Shown one piece after another: positions 49,001 to 58,537 of a stretch of DNA of 60,000 nt. The number at the start of each line of letters is the position of its first letter. Within the stretch, counting starts at the first letter, position 1. A program made the position numbers and the translations under genes. The notes below the pieces were generated by a model, which was not told the DNA's origin, did no database searches, and saw nothing but the letters and a program-made list of their open reading frames with translations. Origin of the DNA: Owenia fusiformis. Its lineage: Eukaryota > Annelida > Polychaeta > Sabellida > Oweniidae. The DNA lies in NCBI GenBank assembly GCA_903813345.2, contig CAIIXF020000004.1:4299525-4359524 (forward strand). Reading direction: 5' to 3'.

Positions 49001-50223
49001 ATAACATTGCAAATCAATAATCTTCTTATAAAAAATTATGCACAGAATTTAGATATGTCATACAATTGATGGTAATTTAAGTACTTAGTGGTTAAATATG
49101 CAAAACTCGTCAATCTCTTTAAAACGAGGCTTCAGCGATATTTCAGGGCTATAAGCAAATTGTATAGGGGATTTTGTTTAGTTGTCAACTTTATTGGAAA
49201 AACAAAATTAATTTTTAAATCAACAGTGTTGTTAGGCAATTTATTTCACGGTAAATCTGACATGACATTTCGTCTTGTGCTTTTGGATTCAGATTGTGAT
49301 ACTTGAATGTTCTAAATTGTGAGGGAGGGGTAGAAACACTGTTTATTTGTACGTTAAATTTGTGTTTTAGATTTTGGGGCTTTGCTTCCTAATGATAGTT
49401 TGTTTTTCATACATTTTGAAAAGACCTCATACCTGTTAAAGATGCGAGCGTTGAACTAAATTTCAAATATTTTATCATCTTAGAATCAGTGCTATTTGAT
49501 GCTTTACATAATATAATTAAAATAATGTATACCTCTTGCTTGGGACTGGAATGTTATTTTTTCTAGGCAGCGTAATTGTTGACACTGTCGCATCATAAGA
49601 AGGTAACCTGCTTCCTTTCGTCTTATTTGACCAAGACCATGTGCAAAAGCCACGTCACACATCACGCAATTTTTAACATGCTTACGGGGTCTTAATTTGT
49701 GGAGATTACTGCCTCGTTTTCGCGCCTCAACTAATGCGCATGTCATACAATTTTTGACACACTTGAAAATTCTTGTTTTGTTCTCTCCTTGTTTTCCAAC
49801 TAAAGTACAAGCACTAGAGAACTCCGAATATCGTTTGTATCTTGTTCTGTGTATGCTGGAGTCTCGTGACTGGACCAATGCGCATTTGGCATATCCACTT
49901 CTGTTGTAATATCTTTTATCTCCAATTAATGCACAGGTACATTTAATGTTACCAGGAACACCAACATTCAATTTTTTTGTCTTCCTAACTTCGTTCCTAT
50001 TGTGTATGAAAAATAATGTAGGGTTGTTAAAAATCCCGATTATTTCAGAAAGAGTATAGTTTCCAGTTGAAACCGGGTAAATATTAGCGTCGCTTTTAAA
50101 AGGTAAACTCCCGGAACGTCGAACTTCAAACTGGTTCGAGTTTTCACACTTAGCAATGATATATATAAAGAATGTGAACGCATTCAAACTATTTCGTACT
50201 CTTAGTAGTTCTGACATATCCAT
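30890..50223 (-). CDS. Adhesion G-protein-coupled receptor (17 exons, GAIN/GPS + 7TM)
   Basis: I reassembled exons 49533-50223, 46197-46337, 45138-45604, 41916-42125, 41341-41500, 40776-40892, 39073-39319, 38278-38395, 37764-37867, 36550-36655, 35889-36042, 35458-35621, 34870-34949, 34260-34389, 31705-31857, 31313-31367 and 30890-31047. All junctions are GT-AG and phase-matched; the sum is 3,255 nt (1,084 aa plus stop). Order: signal peptide and Cys/basic repeats, Lys-rich linker, Ser/Thr-rich N-glycosylated stalk, GAIN domain, a complete GPS (CVFWNF, STDGC, CVCSHLT) with the cleavage site between L and T, then seven helices and a ~120-aa cytoplasmic tail. Known family role: cell-adhesion receptor at the plasma membrane, self-cleaved and activated by the tethered peptide TNFAVLM. 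Subfamily and ligand cannot be assigned. From exon 4 on the model is very secure; the first three exons rest on phase and splice signals. Confidence 0.88.
31313..31367 (-). CDS. aGPCR exon 16: 18-codon tail microexon
   Basis: SLAGLGSAAVAAFRLGRQ between gtggcag and gtaagt. Much more GC-rich than its surroundings. Phase 0 in, 1 out. Confidence 0.75.
31420..31448. repeat. Hairpin, second copy of the catgggctttc family
   Basis: catgggctttc...gaaagcccatg in an intron of the receptor gene. Confidence 0.5.
31705..31857 (-). CDS. aGPCR exon 15: end of TM7 and tail
   Basis: GVFIFILHCVSNDEV, then a Ser/Thr-rich cytoplasmic stretch. Donor gtgagt. Confidence 0.93.
32150..32657. mobile_element. Inverted-repeat element in aGPCR intron
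   Basis: Arms 32150-32212 and 32598-32657 share tgttcaaatcacgggt, atcaaaaac and tgtgtggggtact. The interior has no coding capacity. Lies between exons 14 and 15. Confidence 0.6.
33747..34127. mobile_element. Inverted-repeat element in aGPCR intron
   Basis: Arms of ~40 bp share aaattcaaagtactcaatag. About 380 bp overall. Confidence 0.65.
34260..34389 (-). CDS. aGPCR exon 14: TM6-TM7
   Basis: LQPLLGLTWLFGLLGS and FQYLFAICNSLQ, the most diagnostic 7TM block. Confidence 0.96.
34431..34547. mobile_element. 117-bp MITE, gggaattacccagaatt ends
   Basis: TIRs agagggaattacccagaatt and aattctgggtaatttcctct, in the intron between exons 13 and 14. Confidence 0.7.
34870..34949 (-). CDS. aGPCR exon 13: TM5
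   Basis: FNFLITGLVIRVFLTLKANS. Acceptor tattgtag, donor gttaag. Phase fits both neighbours. Confidence 0.85.
35233..35431. mobile_element. hAT-like MITE copy 3 with 16-G run
   Basis: Both termini present: CAGGCCCGTAGCCAGG and CCACGGGCCTG. It carries three 'aagggggagc' units and a G16 tract at the position where copy 2 has G37. Confidence 0.85.
35458..35621 (-). CDS. aGPCR exon 12: TM4, ECL2, start of TM5
   Basis: SCWLSTKDGTIWAFVGPAM supplies the partner Cys. A hAT-like MITE begins 27 bp beyond the donor. Confidence 0.95.
35889..36042 (-). CDS. aGPCR exon 11: TM3
   Basis: VLCKVVAFLLHFFFMATFSW and MLIEGVQLY. It includes the Cys for the TM3-ECL2 disulfide. Confidence 0.95.
36550..36655 (-). 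CDS. aGPCR exon 10: TM2
   Basis: RSERIMIHTNLACSLCIGQF, with the R..iH.nL start of TM2 in secretin/adhesion receptors. Confidence 0.93.
36901..37687. mobile_element. Decayed Tc1/mariner-like element in aGPCR intron
   Basis: Inverted ends cagggtgtccagaaagtaaa and tttactttccggacaccctg. Near 37200 a degraded reading resembles the 'SPDxxxLDF' region of mariner-type transposases, with many stops. Confidence 0.6.
37764..37867 (-). CDS. aGPCR exon 9: TM1
   Basis: ALMIISITGCCLSIICLIIT. Acceptor ttttccag, donor gtacat, phase 2. Confidence 0.9.
38278..38395 (-). CDS. aGPCR exon 8: second half of GPS and tethered agonist
   Basis: SWSTDGCFLGTNTS, CVCSHLTNFAVLMQF. Autoproteolysis is expected between the Leu and Thr of HLT. 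Confidence 0.93.
38758..38859. repeat. (ATTGT)n microsatellite
   Basis: About 20 units of attgt with attgc variants, in the intron splitting the GPS motif. Confidence 0.95.
39073..39319 (-). CDS. aGPCR exon 7: GAIN-B and first half of GPS
   Basis: NSNIVSLSITGAP, YPMSITMEKS, then ELCVFWNFNS. Carries the first GPS Cys and Trp. Confidence 0.92.
39518..39607. repeat. 15-bp tandem repeat
   Basis: About six units of agtttcatagaccat. Confidence 0.9.
40166..40775 (-). repeat. ~97-108-bp tandem repeat containing a 5' splice site
   Basis: Copies start at 40458, 40555 and 40663 and run into the exon 6 donor at 40767; older copies extend back to about 40166. On the minus strand each copy reads ggt(c/t)aatcc(g/a)|gtaagtcta or a decayed version. 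Confidence 0.8.
40776..40892 (-). CDS. aGPCR exon 6: GAIN
   Basis: ATIQQLTMELNKHP ... VSVSLDPRSFLGQS, donor gtaagt. Its 3' edge is repeated in the following intron (40166-40775). Confidence 0.85.
41341..41500 (-). CDS. aGPCR exon 5: GAIN subdomain A
   Basis: NIINIANLMTAQFNKIG and AAKLLDVVERMFLKIAE, typical of GAIN helices. Donor gtaagt, phase 1. Confidence 0.85.
41916..42125 (-). CDS. aGPCR exon 4: GAIN subdomain A
   Basis: 70 codons, phase 0/0. LGEQLNQIEMRITSW then DLDKVLALLDIITRTS, the helical GAIN-A pattern. Confidence 0.85.
42817..42912. repeat. 50-bp tandem duplication, G-rich
   Basis: Two copies of tctgtatattgtcaggtggg + gcggggtggggaaggggagg. The four G-runs per copy could form a G-quadruplex. 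Confidence 0.85.
42932..43315. mobile_element. Foldback MITE, diverged CACTG family, copy 3
   Basis: Ends CACTGTGGAATAACTC and GGATTACTCCACACAGTG. Shared inner blocks aaggtacgattttt and its complement. Flanks attaa/attat. Confidence 0.7.
43584..44734. mobile_element. Foldback MITE, CACTGGTGATCC family, copy 2 with insertion
   Basis: Exact 5-bp flanking duplication tttaa. The palindrome is like copy 1 but about 640 bp (about 43925-44565) of extra DNA sits in the right arm. That DNA includes an NRF1-like tgcgcatgcgca and several tgacgtca sites. Confidence 0.85.
44817..44983. repeat. 167-bp hairpin with a perfect 40-bp stem
   Basis: Stem 44853-44892 pairs without mismatch with 44906-44945 around a 13-nt loop. 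Outer arms continue with few mismatches to acaaatagtg/cactatttgt. Confidence 0.95.
45138..45604 (-). CDS. aGPCR exon 3: Ser/Thr-rich stalk
   Basis: Phase 1 in, phase 0 out at donor gtaaat. Thr/Glu/Ser rich with sequons NSSS, NSSD, NETT, NNSS; likely a glycosylated spacer. If the donor is skipped, 24 more codons (VNFKLENAF...) lead to a stop at 45063. Confidence 0.7.
46197..46337 (-). CDS. aGPCR exon 2: Lys-rich linker
   Basis: Reads GEENYVHSSNVVDIGHHRVK and then a KGKQKGKGKGKEK stretch, donor gtaaat. The acceptor (gtgtag) abuts a hAT-like terminus (cagtggcgtagc on the + strand, 46343-46354). Confidence 0.6.
46569..46728. mobile_element. Truncated copy of the 14138 MITE
   Basis: Starts caagaggattggctcacag and follows the left ~160 bp of the 305-bp element through ttccaaacgaaaaattccaa, then ends. 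Confidence 0.8.
46895..47026. mobile_element. hAT-like MITE copy 4, 5' truncated
   Basis: Has ccattctgagcacttttcaa and the right terminus ggctacgggcctg. Lies in intron 1 of the receptor gene. Confidence 0.75.
47027..49532. other. Intron 1 of the receptor model; no further gene seen
   Basis: AT-rich. No splice-supported exon recognised, though a small missed exon is possible. Confidence 0.4.
49533..50223 (-). CDS. aGPCR exon 1: signal peptide and CALV repeats
   Basis: ATG preceded immediately by an in-frame TGA. A leader with h-region AFTFFIYIIA is followed by five Cys-led basic segments (CALIGDK, CALVQSR, CTLVGKQ, CALVEAR, CDVAFAHG) spaced 17-27 residues. No known domain recognised. The donor gtatac after 49533 leaves phase 1, matching exon 2. 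It could instead be a separate small gene running on to the stop at 49504. Confidence 0.55.
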
Positions 50224-52682
50224 TCACCCTGTTTGATGTATCTTTCTCACAAATTGAATCTGCATTTACTTAAAATGATTGACTACTATGCTATTTTATG
50301 TTATTCTCGCAAATTGTGTGTCTCTATAACATAAACTATTAATTGTGATTCATTCGTTCGTTCTTTAATGTTCCAATAAATTGCTAAGACGGATACGTAT
50401 AACACATTATAGGTTTCCGTTTTTTAACTATCTGTTACAAGAGACATATGATCATGAGTGATTTTCACATTCTCGAATTCTTATTTCCAACACATTTTTC
50501 TGTATTCAAAGAGATAGACGTTCTTGATTCAAACTAGCACAAAGAAAAACAACTGTTTGGATCGAGGATATGCTTAACCCATGTTTTTATTACCATAGAT
50601 CGTTTGAATTTCTGGGTTCTGTCATTTTTTGTGGTGCTAGTATTCCAAGGCTAGTACTTTTTCAGAACTCCCAACGTGTTTTAATCCATAAGGATCCGTC
50701 CAGTATGTTTTGATTATGTCACATGCGATATAATACGTTTCCTCTGCTATAAACAAATAAATCGTATCCTCCTATGCCTGTTATACAGCCTACATAGTTA
50801 TTGGTTTCATTGGGGAAAGGTATGAACTTCCCTGTTTAGACATCTGAATTCTCATTTGAATCACTTATTGTCAATGTTTAAGTAATGACAATTTTTTTAT
50901 GATGTTCATTTATGATGTACATCAAGATCTATGTTTCCAATCTCGGTTTACCTCAGTGATCAAGAGATCACAATGCCCTCAATACACTCGACAATAATCT
51001 AATGATTTTTTAATATTACTGATCTTTTTTCCTAACTGGAAACAATACGTAAAAACAGAAGGCGCTTAACCGGCGACTATTTTCTTTAATGTATTGTTAC
51101 AACTATAGCTCACGTCTCAGTTAATAACAGTTGCGGTAAGTGAGTCTCATTCCGCTCGACACCGAAGCGTGAAATAACGACGCCCATGTCCGTTAGTTAA
51201 TGCGCATACTAAGGAGAAATGTCACGATGATTATGATATAATATAGAAGACGGAAAATAAAAAATCGACGTAAATGAAAACGAAATTCGACAAGAAAAAA
51301 CTTAAGATGCTATAATCGGATAAATACCAAAGTAAGAAAAACTGGTACTGGCCACAATCTTTTGAGGAACTCAAGCAAACAAGAATTTCAGACGTGCCAA
51401 AATTGATTCAGAAAGCTACCACAAATGAATTAAAATGTTCGATTAATTATAAAGATTTAACATTCAATTCACTTTGTATGCATAAACCTTATTCCCCAGA
51501 TAACCATTATCGATCCTAAATTAAGTCTAATTAATCCCAATAGTCTGATGAGTGATGCGCTTTAAAGCTGAATCTGAGTTATCCGTAAACACTGTGCCGT
51601 ACTCTGTATGTACCAGGATGGCGTTTCCAACGACATCTTTGCAAGAGATCTAGAGATTTTTTAACTAAATTTTAAAAACGATTTTCACTAGACAGTAGGA
51701 CGACACATTGAAAAAAACCATTGTTGTTTACCAAACTTTATATCAAAGTGGTGTAGCGATATATGACGTCATCGCACTACTTGTTTCTGGTCCGTTGGCT
51801 ACCATCTTTATGAGGTCCAATGAAACGGGAAACATTTAAACATTTGAAAATGAAAGTGACGGATAGAATTCTACTGATCTCTTCTTTCCAACTATCTCAT
51901 TTTAATGTTAGAAAAATGCACATAAATGGGAGTAAAATGCAATCAAACACGCGAGACTTTCGCTCATTTTGTACCCTATATTCGTGCAAAATTAACATTC
52001 ATTAAACATAATTTTTTTAAATGTCTGAATCGCTTAAAAGTTAAAGTAAATACGATATTTTATAAGTACCAAATATCAATCATTTCCGATAAAATGCCTT
52101 CATTTGTTACATTTTCTACGAAAACGGCTGGGCATAATTTTGGTAGAAATGTGTATTTTACGACGTTATATGCATGGTTGAATCCAAAAAGTAGCGTCAT
52201 TCAGGAAATTATCATGTATGCGTAAAATCATGTGGATATTTCATTTTGAGTAACTGAATTATCAAATTGACATATATATTGTCTTTGGAACATCACCTTT
52301 ACACAGAATTATTTTCATAATGATTGCTCGATTTGTTCCATGATGAAATGCAATTTTAGACCTGGAGCTGACTCGTATCAAAAAGTATTTAGCAATGAGT
52401 TCAGGCTCACTGATTTTAAAGATAGATAAAATGAACGAAAGGGAACACAAGACAAAATCGTATGGAATAAATTGCAATAAGATGGTTATTAAGCTTGTTA
52501 TTATGGTCTTACTTGTGGTTATTATTGAGTAATGGTACAGGTATCCGATATGGTATTGCAGCTTACACTTAAGTAATGGTACACGTATCCTTGGATTTTA
52601 GGCCCGAATACCGAGGTTTATTTTTTTGATTATCGTGTATTATTATTTTGTGTTAATATTAGTTAACCATCTAACTATTGGC
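50224..52682. other. Upstream region of the receptor gene
   Basis: Expected promoter side. A lone tgacgtca lies at about 51764, but no clear TATA or CpG island was seen. No gene recognised on either strand. Confidence 0.4.
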
Positions 52683-52773
52683 TACCCTTTGCATTCGTTT
52701 GACTTCACTTCTTAAAATAGAGCTTCGTCTTCGTCTTGTAGTTTAACTACATGTAGACTCTGCACGCAGGGTA
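52683..52773 (+). mobile_element. Short MITE, taccctttgcattcg...cacgcagggta, copy 1
   Basis: About 90 bp. Inverted copies at 58450-58537 and 59566-59649. Terminal tacccT...Agggta. Confidence 0.7.
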
Positions 52774-52816
52774 ACTATTGGCATGATATTGATAACCTTG
52801 TTATATTAATATAGCG

Positions 52817-53395
52817 CATAGGTGTAGCCAGGGGGATGCGATGGGATGCAATGGGATGCGATCGCACCCCCCCCTCCATAACCAATGAAAATAGAACCAT
52901 TAGATAGAAGAAAAAAGTCTTAAAATGCTTTTTTTGAAGCTTCTAGCTCGATTTTGAACGAAGTTGCACCAATTTTTGTAAAATTCAAAACAAATCTTCA
53001 AAAACATTTTTAATGCCACGATCGCATCCCTTCCCCACTGGCGGATCTGGGGAGGGGCCCGGCCCCCCCCCCTTGGGTGGGCCCAGAAAAAAAAATTTGT
53101 GCCCAAAAAAAATTTTGAGCCAAAAAAGGCCTAAAGGCCCCAAAAAGTAGGCCTTTTTGGTCATAAATGAGCCTTCTAAGGCCTTATTTTTTAATTTTAG
53201 GCCAAATTTTGAAGAAAATGGGCCTCAAAATTTCAAAATTTGGGCCCACTTTTGGGTTTGAGGGGCCCAAAAATTTTTTCCGCTCAAGCGCGGAAGTTTT
53301 TTTCTCAGACCAGAAGTTTGGGCCCCCCCCCCCTTGTTGGTTCCCAGATCCGCCCCTGTCCCCCCCCCCCCGACTGAAAGCTGGCTACGCCACTG
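52817..53395. mobile_element. Nested hAT-like MITEs (outer)
   Basis: Outer ends cataggtgtagccagg and gctggctacgccactg (degenerate CAGTGGCGTAGCCAGC type), interrupted by a second element. Confidence 0.6.
53036..53358. mobile_element. Nested hAT-like MITE (inner)
   Basis: TIRs cactggcggatctggg and cccagatccgcccctg. The interior is made of gggccc/ccaaaaa and C/G homopolymers. Confidence 0.7.
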
Positions 53396-54879
53396 TAACG
53401 TGTAATCAATACGCTACATTTTGTATGTTCAATTTGTATACTAAAAACTGTTATTAATCCACAGATTTAGATGAATAGCCGGATGACAAATTGAATATAA
53501 GGGGGTTAAAAAAAGAGTTTGCTACCCACCTGGTATAACAAGTGGTGTTTGGTACCATATTGTAGGAAAATATGTCAGCTAACTAAAAATATATGTTGTG
53601 AAATTTGGTTCCGGGACCGAACATGAATAAATTAACGAATTAATTAACATGTAATTAATTATCTTTTAATTGAAGTAGCACTACTAGAGGCTTAATAAGG
53701 TTAAATGGATTGCATGACTATACCTACCCTTTGGATATTATATGAGGAAATGCTTGTTAAACAATTGTAAACCAAACTGGGAACAAAATTTCTTTGTATT
53801 TTTAAGAAATTAGCATCTGAATACTGAATGACGGAAAAAAGATTATATTTTTCGACCATGCCTTTTTTATTGCTAGGATTAGAAATAAGTTGCACCATAA
53901 TATAACACATATTAGTATTTTAAAATCATCTACCAGGACTGTTTGACAATTTGATATGATTATTTTACTTATTGAACATCTTAAAATATTTTTTTTATCA
54001 CTCATTAATGCCCTACCCCAAAAAAAGAGTATAAAAGTGGGCGTGGCAAATCTTGTTTCTGATGCAGCATTTGACAAAATATTCATATTCTAAAGAACAG
54101 ATTTGATTTTATGTAACATTTTTACATGCCAACTATGCTAATTACAGCATATCAATTAAATATTATGTAATAATAATGACGATTATATAATAATAATGAT
54201 AATGCTAATAATAAGGTATGTTAAGACAGTTAAGACACAGCATTAAATATGGGTAAGATTCTTGGTTTAAGTTGCCATTTAGAAAGTAGCCAAGGGCTAT
54301 AAGGATGATCAATAAATTAATTAATTAATATTTATATTATTGTTAGGACGTTTAAGAATTTAATTGCTGGTCATATACAAATTATCAGAACCTGTTTAAA
54401 TTGAGGGTGTCATACAGATTATTTATAGAAGCAATCTAGAAACAATTAACTATGTTTTAACATGTTCATAAAACATATTTAAGATAACTTTTTTTTGTTT
54501 CATTCATCTTTTATAGGTATGTGACATAACAATGATTATTGTAATACACACTCAATGATCAAAAGCATTAGAAACCCATTGTTTGAAAGCCTGAATCTGT
54601 TTACTATCTATATGGAATAGGATGAACCTCTTTGATATTCAAATCTTTTGTTATATTTTGGTCACTGCATAACTGTGCTATGGGAAATCAGATGTTTTTG
54701 CACCAGCAAGTGCCAAACAAATGCTACAAGAAAAACACTTAGACAGGGGAATTAGTTGGCCTCAAACTAGCTTACGAAGCACTTTCTAGACTAAATATAG
54801 TCAGCAGAGCCCTGGTATGCAGAAAACGATGAAGCTCTGTTATTTGAAAAACTGAAAGATCTTCTTTGACGTCTAGAGA

Positions 54880-57190
54880 TAGCTTTTCATGAGAGTCAAC
54901 TGGACAAAGTCAATATGCTCATTGAAAGTATGGAACAGGAAATTGAAGCAACTGATGAGAAGCTTTAACTATTGAAAAGAGAAGGAAGACAATGATCAAA
55001 AAAACATTTGAATACTGTGCTACTTTCCTCGAAGGGTGTGAAATCTTATTTAGAATCCTCAGAGCTGACCATTCAGCAAATTTTCAACTCCATCTTGATT
55101 CAATTGCTGAAGCAATTATGCAAGATATACACTTGTTTATGTCCTGGAAATGAAACAATGAGGGAAGGTGGATTTGTTGTTAGACGATCAGACTCGACCC
55201 GTTTCAATTGTGTCCCAACAGATCAGGCGCTCGAGCAAACAATTAACAAGGAAGCAAAAAGCTCAGGAGGAATCAAAGGTTTCACACGATCTAAGAGTGC
55301 ACTTATCAGATGGCTTGTGATGAGGCACATAACTGCTGAATATTTTGAGGGAGTGAAAATCCTACTGTACCAGTTGGCACAATGGCTATTCACAGTGACA
55401 TTGGAAAGTAGAATGGCCAGAGATGAAAGTGACCTACTAAAAATGAAGTCAACCATCAATGACATTTTTCAAAATCCCTTCGACATGGAGACTGTTCCAC
55501 CAAATCTAATCAACATAGCAACGGGCCAAATAGCACCCCTTGAGATAGAAAAGGATCTGAATGTCTAGACAGGGCCAAGAAACACCAAGAAAAGTTCAAA
55601 GTACACCGGCTCTTGGAAGATACAGCACACTTTTGGGATCCAGATAAAAGGCTTGGCATAAAAACCTTTTCAGACACAAAGAAACTACCATTACTGTAGC
55701 TGGAAAAAGGATTGCCATAGAATCTGAAGTTTTATTTAGAAGATTTTGCTTTTGGTTTCAAAGGATCGTGATGTAGATTTACAACAAGTGCTGAAGCATG
55801 AGCTCACTACAGTGCCACCTTCATTGTTCAATGATGATGGAACAATGAGAAAACCTGCTAAGTGTGAATTAGCAAAGAGACTGGAATCATATGCCGGAGT
55901 GACAGAAGTTTTGGAAGACCTTAAGAAGGAAGTAGTAGTTATATCTTTGATGGGATGGCTATGCTGCAGTCAATGAACGAAAAACTTTTCTAGACTTATG
56001 AGGAACTGGTGGATACAGTTTTAAGGAGAACCCTAAAGTTTCTGAAAGGTACCACTGATGCACTAACAGTAGTATTTGTTAAATATGATAATCCCAAATC
56101 TATCAAATTTGCTGAACGTGAGAGACGAGGCAACAATGATGACTCAACTACCCATATAATTGCTGCTGGAAGGAATGTGCCTTCCTTTAGAACATTCTTG
56201 AAGAATCCAGCAAATGAAGCAAATCTTGCTAATTTCATTTGTGAAATGCTAGTGGTCATTGCTCATCTTTACCTCAAAAAGGGACAAAGTGTAGTTCTTG
56301 CTGGTGGATTCCGAAACAAAGACAAAGTATTAAACCTGACAGCAAACGGTGATTAATACCTCTCCCATCTTGCATGTAGTCATGAAGAGGCTGATATAAT
56401 ACTCATTCTACACACTATTGAAAATGCAAAACAGCACCAGCGTATCATTGTCAAGAGTGATGACACAGATGTATTTGTCCTCCTTGTGCATTACTTTCAG
56501 ACTCCATTTTTGATAAGGAGAGATACATCCCCATTCATACCATTGCAAATGGACTTGGTGAGGGTATTTGTCGACTACTTCCTGCAGTTCACATGCTCAT
56601 GGGATCGGACACAACCTGCACATAGAATTGGCAAGGGAACTGCCTTTGCCAAACTGCAGAAAAATCACACATCACTGGTTTGCCTTTCTGCATTTGAAGA
56701 CCAAATTAAATTCCAAAATTTCGCTAGTCAGTTCATTCTGTCAATGTATTGCGTGACAGGAAAGAAAACGAGTGCAGCTATGACATTAGACGACCTCTGT
56801 TTTGTGTTGGCTTCTACAACAGATAAACAGCATCAGGTCTTCCACCAACAGGAGATGCATTCAAGCAACATGTACAGATGCGCCAGGTTTAACTTCAGAT
56901 TTGGCTTTCCAGTCATATTTGTGGGACCCAGTTGGAAATGGATGGAAAATAGTCAATGGGAAATGATGCCTGTAATGATCACCAAAGACCCCGCTCCAAT
57001 TGAATTGAGTGATGTTACACATCTTTATTGCAAGGACGCAAACTGTAATGTTGCACAAAAGTGCCCCTGTCTGGCTGCAGGACTTACTTGCATTCCAATA
57101 TGTGCCTGCCATGATCAGGGTTATTGTTCCAACATCCAGGCAATTGTGAATGATCCTGATGAAGATGATTCAAGTGTTGATGTCTTGTGA
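54880..57190 (+). pseudogene. Transposon-borne protein of an uncharacterised invertebrate family, frameshifted
   Basis: Pieces in two frames: 55008-55568, about 55570-55976 (broken), 56009-56353, then 56357-57190, with a stop at 56354 and an out-of-frame patch at about 56525-56625. Recognisable blocks: VRRSDSTRF...DQALEQTI...SSGGIKG; DLQQVLKHELTTVPPSLF; VVFVKYDNPKSIKFAERERR; HEEADIIL; SDDTDVFVLL; a 'HML.GSDTT' patch; and a C-terminal Cys cluster (CNVAQKCPC, CIPICAC). These match an unnamed multi-copy family I recall from cnidarian and molluscan genomes. The K..ER.RR, EEAD and DTD series resembles FEN1/XPG-PIN nuclease motifs (inference). Upstream, 54880-54960 continues the decayed frame (HESQLDKVNMLIES). 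Confidence 0.7.
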
Positions 57191-57429
57191 ACCTTTACAT
57201 GAGTTACAGTGGTGTATACAATACATTTATATGATACATTTTGTAAGGGCTGTACTTATTATGTTTCCTTCACATACGGTTTGATAATAAGGGTTTTGTA
57301 TCCACCTATGCTTGTACCTAGAGTTACCCCTAGAAACTCTTGATTGACTACTGACCAGTAAAATAGAGGTAACAAATTATGATGGCTACTTCAACTGATT
57401 CTGAAGCAAATCCATAAAGAAGTTATTTA

Positions 57430-57895
57430 GTTCATTTGTAAGGGTTACACTAATTATTAGTTCATATGATTTGTGTCAAACTTTTATAAAAATTACTTTG
57501 AGATACTTTCATTTGAATGTTAAATGAATATTCCAAAAATCTTGTTCTTTTTATATAAATAAATTAACAGAGTTAATAATAAGTTGTTTGGTATATTTGT
57601 AAGGGTTACACCAATTAATTAATTTTATTTATTTATTTCAAACTTTGTAAAAAGGGCTCTGAGAGCACTTCTTTCATTTGAATGCTAATTGAGAATTTCC
57701 ATTTCCAGGATTTCATTTTGTATTTGTATAAGAACAGTTTACGATATCAAATGAAATATTTGGTTAATTAGTATATTTGTAAGGGTTCCGCCAATTAATT
57801 AGTAACCTTTAATCAATTCAAACTTTCATAAAAAGGTCTTGTGAGCACTTCTCTTTTATTTGAATGCTAAATGAGGATTTTTGACTGTGTTGTCC
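57430..57895. repeat. Three ~170-bp tandem repeats in the transposon 3' part
   Basis: Each starts atttgtaagggtt(a/c)c and contains 'caaactttnntaaaa' and catttgaatgctaa-type text. Confidence 0.75.
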
Positions 57896-58449
57896 ATTTT
57901 GTATAGACACATTTTAGTATCAAATAAAATAATACATAAAACAGCATTTTTCAACTTGTATTACATAACATGTTTATCTAATTTACATATTATTGATCAT
58001 AATAAGCACTATTTAACCTCACTATAGTAATATCATCATAATTTACAAACATGAAGAACTTGAACATGTTATTTAAAGTACTTTACCATTATCAATGAAA
58101 ATTGATATTATTTTACAATATTATTGTTCACTAATTAATTAGTGAAATTAATCACCTCCGGTCGCGGAACCAAATTTCACAACATACATTTCTGTATTGC
58201 CCATATTCTTAGCTTCAATATGATACCACACACGACTTGTTATACCAGGTGGGTAGCATTATGAAAAAAACCTCAATTTGTCATCCGGCTAGAAGACAAG
58301 ATAAAAATCCGAATCAAGAATGAAAAGGTGTCTAAGAATATAAATCTTAAGGGTAATGCATATTTGAATTAAACAGAGGCGGGTTAATTTATATTGTACT
58401 ATGAATTACGCTATTATTCAAAATTGCAGCTAATATGCCTGTTTTATGA

Positions 58450-58537
58450 TACCCTGCGTGCAGAGTCTAGTTAAACTACGTATACACTAAGACGAAGCTC
58501 TCTTTTAAGAAGTGAAGTCAAACGAATGCAAAGGGTA
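58450..58537 (-). mobile_element. Short MITE, copy 2 (inverse of 52683-52773)
   Basis: taccctgcgtgcagagtct ... gcaaagggta. It lies outside the transposon, mirroring copy 1 on the other side. Confidence 0.7.

Larger units (their letters stand above)
53476..58291 (+). mobile_element. 4.8-kb DNA transposon with ~140-bp TIRs and an uncharacterised protein
   Basis: Ends TAGCCGGATGACAAATTGA and TCAATTTGTCATCCGGCTA. Inverted arms at 53476-53620 and 58155-58291 share gctacccacctggtataaca and tgttgtgaaatttggttccg. The duplication may be TA or GAA (both fit). It carries one decayed gene, on the + strand, and tandem repeats 3' of it. No recognised DDE transposase or reverse transcriptase. Confidence 0.85.

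Noticed and set aside
53167-53457. 96-aa + frame across 53.2-53.5 kb
   Set aside because: Lies in nested hAT-like MITE DNA made of homopolymers and gggccc repeats.
55223-55465. Minus frames within the transposon gene
   Set aside because: Shadows of the + strand family, whose motifs are recognisable.
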